A stretch of 64,000 nt of DNA from Enchytraeus crypticus (GCA_905160935.1 CAJHZI010000794.1:595001-659000), one strand, 5' to 3'; shown: positions 9,850 through 19,600, counted from the first letter of the stretch. Notes: generated by a model from the sequence alone, not told the origin. Made by a program: numbers and translations.

Positions 9850-10690
9850 TCGCAGCAGCAACAGCTAATTCTACTGCATCAGCTGATCAGTCTGCTGCAT
9901 CAGCTGCTCAGTCTTCTTCTTCAGCTGTTAAGTCTTCTTCTTCAGCTGTTCAGTCTTCTGAATCAGATGCTAAGTCAACTGCATTAGCTGCTTAATCTGC
10001 TGAAGAATCAATTTTCTCAATCTGCTGTACCAGCTATTCAATCTGCTACACCAGCTGCTCAATCAGCTGCAGTAGCTGCTCAGCCTGCTGCACCAGCTGC
10101 TCAATCAGCTGCAGTAGCTGCTCAGTCTGCTGCACCAGCTGCTCAATCAGCTGCAGTAGCTGCCCAGTCGGCTGTATCAGCTGCTCAGTCTGCTGCACCA
10201 GCTGCTCAATCAGCTGCAGTAGATGCTCAGCCTGCTGCAAGAGCTGCTCAGTCCACTGCATCAGCTGCTCAATCTGCTGCATCAATTTTCTCAATCTGCT
10301 GTACCAGCTATTCAATCTGCTACACCAGCTGCTCAATCAGCTGCAGTAGCTGCTCAGTCTGCTGTTTCAGCTGCTCAATCTGCTGCACCAGCTGCTCAAT
10401 CTGCTGCATCAGCTGCTCAATCAGCTGCAGTAGCTGCTCAGTCTGCTGTTTCAGCTGCTCAATCTTCTACACCAGCTGCTCAATCAGCTGCATCAGCTGC
10501 TCAATCAGCTGCAGTAGCTGCTCAATCTGCTGCACCAGCTGCTCAATCCGCTGCATCAGCTGCTCAATCCGCTGCCTCAGCTGCTCAATCTGCTGCAAGA
10601 GCTGCTCAAACTGCTGCCTCTGCTGCTCAATATGCTGCCTCAAATGCTCAATCTGCTGCAACAACTGCTCAATCAGCTGTCTCAGCTGCT
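9850..10690. repeat. 840-bp array of 21-bp units, heptad-coding
   Basis: About 40 units near GCTGCTCAATCTGCTGCATCA. The minus strand reads 7-residue units of the type IEQLxQx, with I and L in coiled-coil a/d spacing. The plus strand reads AAQSAAx. The minus frame is broken by TAG at 10697-10695, 10691-10689, 10469-10467, 10322-10320 and 10310-10308, always where CAG is expected, and shifts frame near 10285. The plus frame is open from 10223 to 10849. A block starting CAATTTTCTCAATCTGC occurs near 10013 and again near 10284, so about 270 bp was duplicated as a unit. Confidence 0.9.
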
Positions 10691-10697
10691 AAAGCTA

Positions 10698-10826
10698 CAG
10701 CATATCTAGAGCAGGAGCAATATCAGCGAGGATCTCGTCCTCTCTGTGTTCAACCTCATCTACTTCTAATTTACGGAAGTTATTTGCTTCCGGACTCCAG
10801 CGGCAGCTTCCGGCCTCTGCGTCCAT
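10698..10826 (-). CDS. Possible first coding exon upstream of the heptad array
   Basis: On the minus strand an ATG at 10826-10824, preceded by an in-frame TGA, opens 43 codons of ordinary composition. It starts MDAEAGSCRWSPEANNF and includes an acidic EVDEVEHREDEILADIAPAL segment. It runs in the same frame straight into the heptad array and is cut by TAG at 10697. Changing two TAG codons to CAG would make it continuous with the coiled-coil repeats. A weak GTAAAT donor within it has a phase compatible with the exon at 9158. It may be exon 1 of the minus-strand gene with the array in its intron, or the 5' part of a dead coiled-coil gene. Length alone is not significant. Confidence 0.35.
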
Positions 10827-10932
10827 TCATCGTGGCCTACATCATATAACTGACATGTACTTGTTGCTAAACCACAGCCCACATAAGTCAGTCCTCCACA
10901 CGCCTCTCAATCAACCGTGCTCATTCCATCGT

Positions 10933-11118
10933 GAGGTGAATTGAACTCTCGTGGGTTCGAATCCCAGCCGCGCTGATCTGAGAGTAAAATCTCGGACATT
11001 CACTGCAATGGTTATACCTAAAATGGACTAAATTGCCTGACGGTTTAAACATGTGGTATTAAAAAGTGATAGATATCAACGCAATTGATCATTTCACTAT
11101 ACTACATGTTTACTTTAC
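10933..11118 (+). mobile_element. SINE family A, 5'-truncated
   Basis: Contains a perfect Pol III B box, GGTTCGAATCC, at 10954-10964. The body block and GTTTAC 3' end follow. The A-box half is missing. Confidence 0.85.
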
Positions 11119-11352
11119 ATCATCGTCGTCATTGTTGTTGTTGTTGAGCAAGAATGCAAGTCGACATGCTAATCGAGGCATAAATGGGTGCAGCATTGCT
11201 ACTAATTATTTCTTGCCACAGTAGATATATTCTATGTGTCCTGTCTATCTATTTATTAGCGCACCGGTATCGTTTCGAACCTCATTTCTCTTCAGCCTAT
11301 GTCCTTTGCAGATTGGTCAAGATGGATTGATCTGTAGTGATGTGTGCTGTTG

Positions 11353-11433
11353 GTGACGTCCCTGACATTATCCATGGAACAGGAAACAAACGTTAAGCCA
11401 TTAAAATATTATTATTATTATTACTATTATTAC
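11353..11433 (+). mobile_element. SINE family C variant with (ATT)n tail
   Basis: GTGACGTCCCTGACATTATC, then AGGAAACAAACGTTAAG, then an (ATT)n tail. It has the same domain as the (ATTG)n-tailed copies but a different tail. Confidence 0.7.
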
Positions 11434-11563
11434 TTTCTTTTTATTATTTTTATTTTTATTCTTTATTTTACTTTTATTTTGTATTTTTACCACGGGTGTA
11501 AAGAACCCGAGGTTTGATAAAAATGATTGGCACAATACATGCTGAATCGCCCCCGGTTACTCG

Positions 11564-11567
11564 AGTA

Positions 11568-11634
<67 letters not shown>

Positions 11635-11692
11635 ATATGCAATTGTTCATATATACATGTATATATATATATAAATTATATAAATTATATAG

Positions 11693-11729
<37 letters not shown>
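11564..11729. repeat. (TA)n microsatellite, two blocks
   Basis: Two long TA runs separated by about 30 bases containing TACATGTATA. Open frames through it are Tyr/Ile artefacts. Confidence 0.95.
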
Positions 11730-11731
<2 letters not shown>

Positions 11732-11739
11732 ATTTGGAT

Positions 11740-11993
11740 AAACAGGATTGTTTTCTCAGGGAATGACGCCCCTGCCCAGTAAATGTTAAATCAAGCTGAG
11801 GAAGGCATAGGGGCCCACCTCGTCATAAGCAAAATCAACCAAGAATGATGGTATATCAAAAGAAATGTTAGAGATGATTTAAAGATCCACTCGTATGTGA
11901 ACATGAAGAGGAGAACGGAAGATAGAGATGAGTGTAGGCGTTATATATCATGGACCTGCCAGTAGGCAGTGCACTAAGAGAGAGAGAGAGAGT
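11740..11993 (+). mobile_element. Retroelement family D, derivative copy with (GA)n tail
   Basis: The first 110 bases (ACAGGATTGTTTTCTCAGGG onward) are shared with the copies at 13988 and 16500. They do not encode the reverse-transcriptase residues expected there. The last 110 bases encode the RT C-terminus (DDLKIHSYV, then RRYISWTCQ). A TAG stands where another copy has TGG. CACTAA then leads directly into GAGAGAGA. It may be a non-autonomous derivative using the 3' end of the parent. Confidence 0.75.
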
Positions 11994-12402
11994 TATACAG
12001 AATCAATTTACCGCTTGCATATCCTCGACAATTGTTTTTCTCGCTGGAGAGAAGACGATAGGCCGGGTTTTCATTTTCTTCTTTTACACCTTTCTGAAAT
12101 CGCAATCAACGAGAAACAACTAAGATATACAATAACGCAAACAAACTGTAGACGATGCCTATACTTTTGCATAACTTTTAAAGCATACAACCCCACCTAT
12201 CTGTCAGTCACAAACTCCATCTTTTTCTCGTGTTTGCTATCTACATTCTGCATGTATTCTTTAAATTTTCCGAATTGTAGATTAGAGGTAAATACTCTAA
12301 CTCGCGGTCTATTTGCAAACGTACTAGAGAGCGCCCCATCGACCAACTAATTGTTAACACTGCAAATTGATTACAATAAACTATAAATGTACGTACTTCG
12401 AT

Positions 12403-12470
12403 TGACGTCCCTGATATCATCCTGGTATTAGGAAACGTACGTTAAACCTTTTTATTATTATTATTATATT
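12403..12470 (+). mobile_element. SINE family C variant, 3' end
   Basis: TGACGTCCCTGATATCATCC, then GGAAACGTACGTTAAACC and an (ATT)n tail. Confidence 0.65.
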
Positions 12471-12479
12471 GCTTTCACC

Positions 12480-13190
12480 TGAAAAACGATAACTTTTAAG
12501 GAGTTCTCTTCTCATATTTCATATCCTACTTTGTCGCCTCCTCCTGCGAAACACTCAATTTTTATTTCAATTTTTTCAGACAAAACAAAAAGGGCGAAAG
12601 AGCATTCAGAGTTTTAGCAAGTAGCTAAGACCGTAAGCTTAGAGAAAATTTAATAACGTTCTAGAATTGTTTTTCCAGAAAGAGATTAATTTTATTTTAC
12701 AAAATTACCGCGGCACCAACGACAGCTACAGAAATGTCGTTTATTTTAATGAATACTATAGTTTCGTTTTGCAAGATTTTGAGTAATGTAATTATAGTAT
12801 CGAATGGACTATACATGTACGAGATTTTAGACATGCTGCAAATGTGCACGTCAGGTTCATATTAACCAGCCATTATAAACATATAATGATACTTGACATT
12901 ATAAAGTTTCCATTTAGTATAGAGATGTATGTACGCCTTGATCGACAAGGCTGACAAATTTGAATATACAAAAAAAGAACGGCAGAAAAAAAGAAAGGTG
13001 GAAGATAACCTTTTCTTGAACCGAACAAAGCTATTCGGCTGATTCGGTTTGACTTTGATTATCCCACTATTCGGATTTAAAATTAAAAAGAAAGGAGTGA
13101 TTAGCCACACTATCCAATAAACTATTCCGCTATCCAAATATCAAAGTATCCATCAACATCACCGCCTACTTCATTCTTCTCTTCCTCTGT
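12480..13190. other. AT-rich sequence, no gene seen
   Basis: A 91-codon minus frame at 12862-13137 is hydrophobic and Phe/Ile-rich, as expected from AT-rich DNA. It has no supporting signals. Confidence 0.35.
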
Positions 13191-13199
13191 ACTTCTCCA

Positions 13200-13815
13200 T
13201 ATCTCAGTGTGTGTATCTGTGTCTACCTCTCACTCTCAGTTCGTCTATCTCTCAGTGTGTGTACCTCTCAGTGTGTCTATCTCTCAGTGTTTCTATCTCT
13301 CAGAGTGAATATCTATGTCTGCCTCTCAGTGTGTCTATCTCTCAGTGTGTGCACCTCTCAATGTGTATCTTAGTTTATCTCTCTCAGTGTATGTATCTAT
13401 GTCTGCCTCTCAGTGGGTGTATCTCTCAGTGTATGTACCTCTCAGTGTGTGTCTTAGTTTGTCTATCTCTCAGTGCATCTCTCTCAGTGTGTGTATCTCT
13501 CAGTGTATCTATCACCAAGTGTATCTATCTCTCAGTGTATATCTCTCAGTCTCTGTATCTCTCAGTGTGTCTATCTCTCAGTGTGTCTATCTCTCAGTCT
13601 GTGTATCTCTCAGTGTGTCTATCTCTCAGTGTATCTATCTTTCACCGCTATTATCAGTGTCCCTCAGTGTGCGTATTTCTCAGTGCTTATATCTATGTCT
13701 ATCTCTCAATGCGTGTGTCCCTCAGTGCTTGTATCTATGTCTACCTCTCAGTGTGTGTATCTCTAAGTTTTTATATCTCTTAGTGTGAGTGTATCTCTCA
13801 GTGCTTTTATCTGTA
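13200..13815. repeat. 16-18 bp minisatellite, CTCTCAGTGTGTCTAT
   Basis: More than 30 imperfect units. Three plus frames are open across most of it, giving Ser/Val/Tyr/Cys-rich strings (YLSVCLSLSVSISQS type). These reflect the unit and are not a gene. Confidence 0.92.
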
Positions 13816-13987
13816 CGGCTAATCAGCAGGAATTATTAATGAGAGGACACTGCGCTCCCGCAGAGGTTTGAACTTAGCGAAGCTCCACATAAAATCATTT
13901 CGAGGCGGGCCCACCCTGGTTCTACAAAAACCTGGACTGATCGTTCTCCACAGTGTTTTAAAGCTTGATTGAGATAAACTTTTAAAC

Positions 13988-14250
13988 AATTTGGACTTAA
14001 TCTCTCTCTTAGTGTATTGCCTACTGGCAGGTCCAGGGAATACAACGCATATACTCATCACTATATCCTGTTTTCCTCCTCATATCCACATAAGAGAGGA
14101 TCCTTAAAATCTTTCTATAATATTCCTTTTGATACACCATTATTCTTTGGAAATTCTGCTTATGACAAGGTGGGCCCCCTGTGCCTTCCTCAGCTTCGAC
14201 TAACATTTACAGTATAGGGGTGTCATTAACCGAGAAAACAATCCCGGTTA
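13988..14250 (-). mobile_element. Retroelement family D, derivative copy
   Basis: Same layout as the copy at 11740, on the minus strand. It retains a 61-codon open frame (14021-14206) that ends YMRCIPWTCQ, the family's C-terminus, then TAG. Its GA tail is short. It begins at about the same internal point as its two relatives. Confidence 0.75.
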
Positions 14251-14319
14251 CCCAAACTTAATCTAAAGTCCATATTTCTTGCCAATTCCACAAAGGAACC
14301 GCACTGCTAGGGGACTTGA

Positions 14320-14519
14320 ATACGTGTATTGTATTGAATATGTCTACACTTTGACCCGCTTGGCTTGGATCTTGGACTTGCACTGTTTTGATCTCGCTTG
14401 CTCTTGTGGTCTCTGTGTACTCAGTCGGCATCGTGTGGTGCTTTGGCGCCTGTTTGTGTAGATTCTGCAAGAGACGTCACTGACATTGCCTTATGGCGAG
14501 GAACCGGACGTTAAATTCG

Positions 14520-14585
<66 letters not shown>

Positions 14586-14600
14586 CTGATTGACTGATTG
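14320..14600 (+). mobile_element. SINE family C, longest copy
   Basis: The head contains GACCCGCTTGGCTTGGATCT and TTGATCTCGCTTGCTCTTG. The same head occurs in inverse orientation at 24075-24257. The domain GACGTCACTGACATTGCC to GGACGTTAAATTC is at 14474-14517. About 18 ATTG units make up the tail. I see no clear tRNA boxes in the head. Confidence 0.85.
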
Positions 14601-14705
14601 AATATAACACTTAGAGTAGTGCGGTGCGTGTTCTATGCTTCAGTCAAACATTTTCGTCTTTATGTTTTTCAATCATTAGAAGATTACAGACTCAGATCAG
14701 TAGTT

Positions 14706-14963
14706 ATGTCCGCCACCTCAAGTCCATATAATATACAGGAAGTAAAATTACAGGCTCGGCTCAATAATCCCTGGAACTGCAAAGTCCATGGTATATTACG
14801 CCGAACGTCGTGCCCATTTAACAGTCCCATTTCGGTAGCTGTATTTAAAGTTACAACGTCTTTGAAAAGATCTTTACCAAGCGGGACACTTTACGATCCA
14901 AACTTTACTTTAAGCTATAAAACGAAGAATTTCCAAAAGCACCCTTCGAGTTATCACGGATAG
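14706..14963 (+). CDS. 85-codon ORF of unknown status
   Basis: The ATG frame lies 100 bases after the SINE C tail. It opens MSATSSPYNIQEVKLQARLN and is basic near its C-terminus, with no recognised domain. The frame is open for a further 36 codons upstream without ATG. Chance frames of this length are expected in the window, and no acceptor, promoter or poly(A) signal supports it. Confidence 0.15.
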   Translation: MSATSSPYNIQEVKLQARLNNPWNCKVHGILRRTSCPFNSPISVAVFKVTTSLKRSLPSGTLYDPNFTLSYKTKNFQKHPSSYHG

Positions 14964-15084
14964 AATGGTAGAGATAATGATGTAGAACAAATAAATATAA
15001 ATATTTAAAAGAGTTATTTATCATTTGGATTTTGGAGCTGGTTAAGGTAAAATATACATAATAATTTAAATTAAATGATAAAAT

Positions 15085-15115
15085 ATACAATGCATGCAAA
15101 ATGCATGCATTGTAT
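15085..15115. other. Perfect 13-bp hairpin at a SINE junction
   Basis: ATACAATGCATGC and its exact complement flank a five-base AAAAT loop. It lies where a truncated SINE B copy starts, just before its B box. Confidence 0.6.
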
Positions 15116-15201
15116 GCGGGTTCAAATCCTGGGCTCGCCCGTCACTGACGTCGCTTTCGAGTGAGGAAGCTGACGTTAACCTTAGCTTTACCAGCTTTTA
15201 C
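15108..15201 (+). mobile_element. SINE family B, 5'-truncated
   Basis: A perfect GGTTCAAATCC B box, then GGCTCGCCCGTCACTGAC and GTTAACCTTAGCTTTACC, as in the full-length copy at 42050. Confidence 0.85.
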
Positions 15202-15539
15202 CAATATAAATAGTTTAAGTCACTTGGTTAAAAATCTCTCATATGGCTAATGCACTGGCTCTCGTATCGTTCAGTCATAAATCTTAAAACAAATTAATTA
15301 ATTAATTAATTACTTTCCAAAACGTCTTATCCCAACTGATTATTATTGTCTTTGGACTTGACTTTCTGTATTCTGGAATTTGCTATGTTTTGGACCCTCT
15401 TTTTGCTTACCGGCTTTAATTTGTCTCTACAGTGCTGGATGTCGCCATGAACAACAGTAGTACTTCAATTCCTGTCATGTTATATATTATGCCAAGCTGT
15501 AAATTCAAGGTACCTATTCATACTCATTTTCTGCTGTCG

Positions 15540-15700
15540 GGTTTCATACGGAGCACTCAATTTATGAACAAATTAATCCCTTCACAAAACGTCTTCTCCA
15601 AGCTTCAATGTAGCCTATCATTTGAGAAAAATAATGCTTTGGATGATTTTCCGGTGCCTTCTTAAGTTCTTGCCTAGTCGCCTCTCCAGTCTACACGTGC
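15540..15700 (+). repeat. Dispersed family E copy
   Basis: The block TTAATCCCTTCACAAA, then AATAATGCTTTGGATGATTT, then CTTAAGTTCTTGCCTAGTCG. It matches the copies at 63075 (+), 26955 (-) and 56375 (-). Element type not established. Confidence 0.6.
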
Positions 15701-16261
15701 AATTTAAGGTAAATGAATTCTTCAGTGACCCAGACACAACACGGTACAATTGGATAACAGTGAATTCAAAATACCGATCGTTAACGTAAGCAAATTCCTT
15801 ACATGTATTTATTATAATGCTATTAATAATAGTAACCTCCGACAATTTCTATAGCAGTGTCATGGCCGGTGTCCGGTCTTCGAGACCGCTTTACCGTATT
15901 ACACTTAAATATTCACAGGTTTAATTGAATGTTAACCTAATGAATGCTTCTAAATGCCAATCATTTCGTATTCGGAAGTTCTTTGTTGGTAATCTTTTGC
16001 TGATAAAGTCTCGCCATTGTCTGAGCGAGTGAGCCCTGCCAGAGTCGTTGTAATCAATTATTCACCTCCACTCTCATTAGCTGCTAGTGCTTTCCTTCTA
16101 TAGGCCTTCTGCGAGACTACAGTATAGGTTAATACTCCAAGTTTTCGTCGCTTAATTGAGCAAAAAAAACTGCACTTGAATTTATTTTACTTTCGTATTT
16201 TACTGTATGAGTGAGAATACAAATGAAGAATAAGAGAAGAGTCAATGGTGTTGGAATGACT

Positions 16262-16340
16262 GAGCTGGAAGCAGTGCTGAAGTCGGTAAGATATTCGACC
16301 GCGGATCAGTATGTGCGAGGTTCAAATACTGGGCTCGTTT
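16262..16340 (+). mobile_element. SINE family B, 5' half
   Basis: The head GAAGTCGGTAAGATATTCGA, the CCGCGGATCAGTATGTGC block and a B-box-like GGTTCAAATAC are kept. The 3' domain is lost. Confidence 0.8.
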
Positions 16341-16499
16341 GATTCAGATTCCAGCTTGTAAAAAATCACGTTCGGATTACTTTATCCTCAAATTCCCAAA
16401 ATTTTAGATTATAATTGTTTATCAATTGTTTATCTAACTGATATGTTTATCATTCATTGTTCAATAACTCTATCAAACGGAATTAAAAAGGGAAAACAG

Positions 16500-16690
16500 A
16501 AGGGGTAAACAGGATTGTTTTCTCAGGGAATGAAGCTCCTGCCCAGTAAATGTTACTCTAAGCTGAGAAAGGCATAGGAGCCACTCGTATGGGGACATGA
16601 AGACGAAAACGGAAGACAGAAATGTGTGGAGCCGTTAAGTACCATGGACCTGCCAGTAGGCAGTGCACTAAGAGAGAGAGAGAGACCTCT
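16500..16690 (+). mobile_element. Retroelement family D derivative, internally deleted
   Basis: Same 5' block as 11740 (AACAGGATTGTTTTCTCAGG), then about 75 bases missing, then the family 3' end CATGGACCTGCCAGTAGGC, CACTAA and a GA tail. Confidence 0.75.
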
Positions 16691-16840
16691 TTCACCTATT
16701 AATTTTCTACAATTCTAGGAGATTTATTTAGAGATTTAATTCAAGACTTAACAGCATAAACACTGTAACTTCCAAGCTCAACACTGGCAAGACATTTTAG
16801 TTTTACTACAACTCTAATTAGGCTTTTACGAATATTCCAC

Positions 16841-17034
16841 AACGCAGTAGTCCATTGGGACAGTTTGTGCGGGACATTCCGGTCTATTCCATAAATTTTC
16901 CCCTGGAGTTGCTAGTCTTGAGGACGGATAAGAGGGACAGGGCTTGTTCTCGTATTTGCCTGGAAGAGTTATCTGGCGACCAGCAGGACGCGACTCCCCG
17001 CTCATCAATCAAATCCTTAGCGGCGCCACGACAT
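16841..17034 (+). other. GC-rich, CpG-rich segment, possible exon
   Basis: This stands out from the AT-rich surroundings. On the plus strand an open frame (QFVRDIPVYSINFPLELLVL and on) lies between an acceptor-like ATTCCACAACGCAG and a good donor, CAT|GTAAGC, at 17034/17035. On the minus strand a 59-codon ATG frame ends at 16826, with AATAAA about 100 bases beyond it. Both readings look protein-like and I cannot choose between them. It could also be a CpG-rich regulatory element or a repeat not seen elsewhere in the window. Confidence 0.3.
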
Positions 17035-17204
17035 GTAAGCGCTTACGGTAAAAGCGTCAGTCGGTCAAACGGGCGATTAGACTCGCTTACTCCGCGGGTG
17101 TTGTGCTGGGTGTGGGGTGTGTGTAGGTTGTAAGTGTAGGCAGATATGTAGCTTCCATTTGCTTTCGTGTCTGTCGTAGGGTGTGTATGAGTGCGGGTAA
17201 GAGG

Positions 17205-17725
17205 CGGGGTGAGCGAAGAGACACTGAGAGAGAGAGACAGAGAGACAGAGAGAGACAGAGAGAAACAGAGAAACAGAGAAACAGAGAGACAGAGAGAGAG
17301 AGTGACAGAGAGAGAGAGGGAGAGAGAGAGAGAGAGAGAGAGATATAGAGAGACAGATAGAGAGAGAGAGAGAGAGTGAGACAGAGAGATAGAGAGAGAG
17401 AGAAACAGAGACAGAGACAGAGAGAGGGAAAAAGTAATATGGAAAGGGATAATGACCAGTATTCAGCCTTAAGTGGGGTGGCAGACAAAAGGCAAAAAAA
17501 ATTGCAAAGAGAGAGAGAGAGAGAACGGAAGAAGACCGGAAGAGCGAAGACTGGCTGAGAAAGCGTTTTATAAAGATATCAAGAGAAACAAAGCCAAACA
17601 GAGAGAGAGAGAGAGAGAGACAGAGATAGAGAGAGAGTGTGTGTGTATCAGAGATAGAGAGAGAGACAGAGAGAGAGCGACAGATAGAGAGAGAGGGAGG
17701 GAGAGAGAAAGAGTAACAACAACAG
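17205..17725. repeat. (GA)n and GACA-rich tract
   Basis: About 500 bp of interrupted polypurine repeats, with a short unique insert at 17430-17510. Frames on both strands are artefacts. Confidence 0.92.
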
Positions 17726-17831
17726 TACGTCTAATTAAGGGTTAAATCAAAGGTTATGAACAAGTAAAATTATACTTCTGTGTTTTAACTGAACCACGGG
17801 AAGATTACGTAATACTTGTTATAGCAACCAA

Positions 17832-17915
17832 ATAATCAATCAATCAATAAATGTGCGTGGATTCAACGTTCGTTTCCTCATTCCATGTAAATCATTACGA
17901 ATGTCAGGGTCTATG
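17832..17915 (-). mobile_element. SINE family C variant
   Basis: On the minus strand: CTGACATTCGTAATGA, then GAGGAAACGAACGTTGAA and a short ATTG tail. Confidence 0.6.
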
Positions 17916-18407
17916 ACAATGTTAAGCACTAAATCATATGATATACATTCAACGAAACATACTGTATACTGTACAATATTACCATTAAAGATAATCTAAC
18001 TTATCTAAGCAAAGGAAGTTAAAGTTTCTCAACGAAGACTTAAACGAGTACATGCTGATATAATATAGGCCGAACACAATTCTATCTCGAAGGCATCAAT
18101 ACAATGTAAAACAATGAGTAAAACATGTCATATTTAACAAAACAAAACAAAAATATATAAAAAATGTCGTATTTAACGTCAAGCTCAGATTCTAAACTTG
18201 ACATCAGGGTTAAGAAAGGCTGATTACACTGCTACCATGCGCAGCTGAAATTGGCTGAATCATTTATCAACTGGCGGGTTTCTGCAGTCAGAACGTGACA
18301 ACACTGTTAATCACACAGAATACGATTAGCCTTTCCCAACAAGACTGATGCATTAGAATACACAGGAGTACATTTAGAGACATATTTAGAGGTCTAAATA
18401 GAGAGAT

Positions 18408-18585
18408 CTCTCTTTCTCTCTTAGTGCACTGCCCACTGGCAGGTCCATGGTATATAACGTCTACACTCTTCTCTGTCTTCCGCTTTTCTCTTCATTTCCA
18501 CATATGAGTGGGTCTCTAAATCATCTAACATACTTAATCTCGGCCTGCCCCTGCCTCTTCTTCCTTTTATCGGATTTTATCTCTT
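18408..18585 (-). mobile_element. Retroelement family D, RT C-terminus
   Basis: The cleanest copy. The minus strand encodes GRGRPRLSMLDDL, then EMKRKAEDREECRRYIPWTC and QWAVH, and then TAA. GA-rich sequence follows the stop with no 3' UTR between. This is the C-terminal pattern of a non-LTR reverse-transcriptase ORF. RTE-clade elements are known for very short 3' UTRs of simple repeats. It is 5'-truncated, as expected for target-primed insertion. Confidence 0.85.
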
Positions 18586-18674
18586 TTGAAATTTTATCGG
18601 ATATAGTATGATGAAAGAATGTGAGAGCTGAAATATAAGAGAAATAATTACATCAAATCTCTATAAGTCTGTAT

Positions 18675-19070
18675 GGTACTACTGAATGGTACAGTATAAT
18701 GCAGTAGAGCATAGCACAGTGCAGTACAGTATAGCACACTACGATTCAACACAATAGAGTACAGTGGAGTAAACTACACTAAAATACGTTACAGTGCAGT
18801 ACAGTGCAGTACATTATACTACACTACAATACAGTACAGTGCAGTACAATTGAGTACAGTACAATATAATACACTATGGCACATTACAGCACAGTGCAGT
18901 GTACTGAACAATACAGTGAATAGTACAATACAGTATAATACACTTACTACGATACAGTACAGTGCAGTACAGCACAGTATAATACAGTATAATAAACTAC
19001 AATACAGTACAAGACAGTATAATACACTGGACATATAGTACGGTACAGTACAGTACAGTACACTGGCTAG
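18675..19070. repeat. CAGTA/ATACA pentanucleotide satellite
   Basis: About 80 imperfect ACAGT and ATACA units. It generates Gln/Tyr-type and Cys/Leu-type frames only. Confidence 0.92.
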
Positions 19071-19211
19071 TACTGATGTTTTACTGACTTCATGAACTCT
19101 CCATTCCCCTGCAGTATCTCGCAGCTTAGCGACAGAGATGAGTTTTGCGTTGTTCGCTTCATCAGAGTCGTAAATCCTCATAAACATAGCTGTGCAGAGC
19201 TGCGTGTGTTA

Positions 19212-19213
<2 letters not shown>

Positions 19214-19291
<78 letters not shown>

Positions 19292-19362
19292 ATATATATA
19301 TTATGTATATATATATATAATATATACATGTATATATATATATATATATATAATATATATAT
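19214..19362. repeat. (TA)n microsatellite
   Basis: Long TA runs broken by TACATGTATA and TTATGTA. It joins directly to the 30-bp minisatellite. Confidence 0.95.
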
Positions 19363-19600
19363 AAGTGAAGAAAGTGATGAAAATGACCATACAAGTGAAG
19401 AAAGTGATAAAAAGGACTGTACAAGAGAAGAAACTGATGAAAAGGACTACACAAGTGAAGAAAGAGATGAAAAGAACAAGTGATGAAAGTGGTAAAGAGG
19501 GCCATACAAGTGAAGAAAGACATGAAAAAGACCATACAAGTGAAGAAAGTGATGAAGAGACCATACAAGTGATGCAAGTGATGAAAAGAACAAGTGATGA
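19363..19600. repeat. 30-bp minisatellite
   Basis: Eight units near AAGTGAAGAAAGTGATGAAA plus AGGACCATAC, some shortened to 25 bp. The 30-bp period keeps all frames open ([14 protein letters not shown] units), but the 25-bp units break the frame, arguing against coding. Confidence 0.9.

Noticed and set aside
13211..13788. Plus-strand frames of 97-190 codons rich in Ser, Val and Cys
   Set aside because: Three frames are open across the same 16-18 bp minisatellite, so openness comes from the unit.
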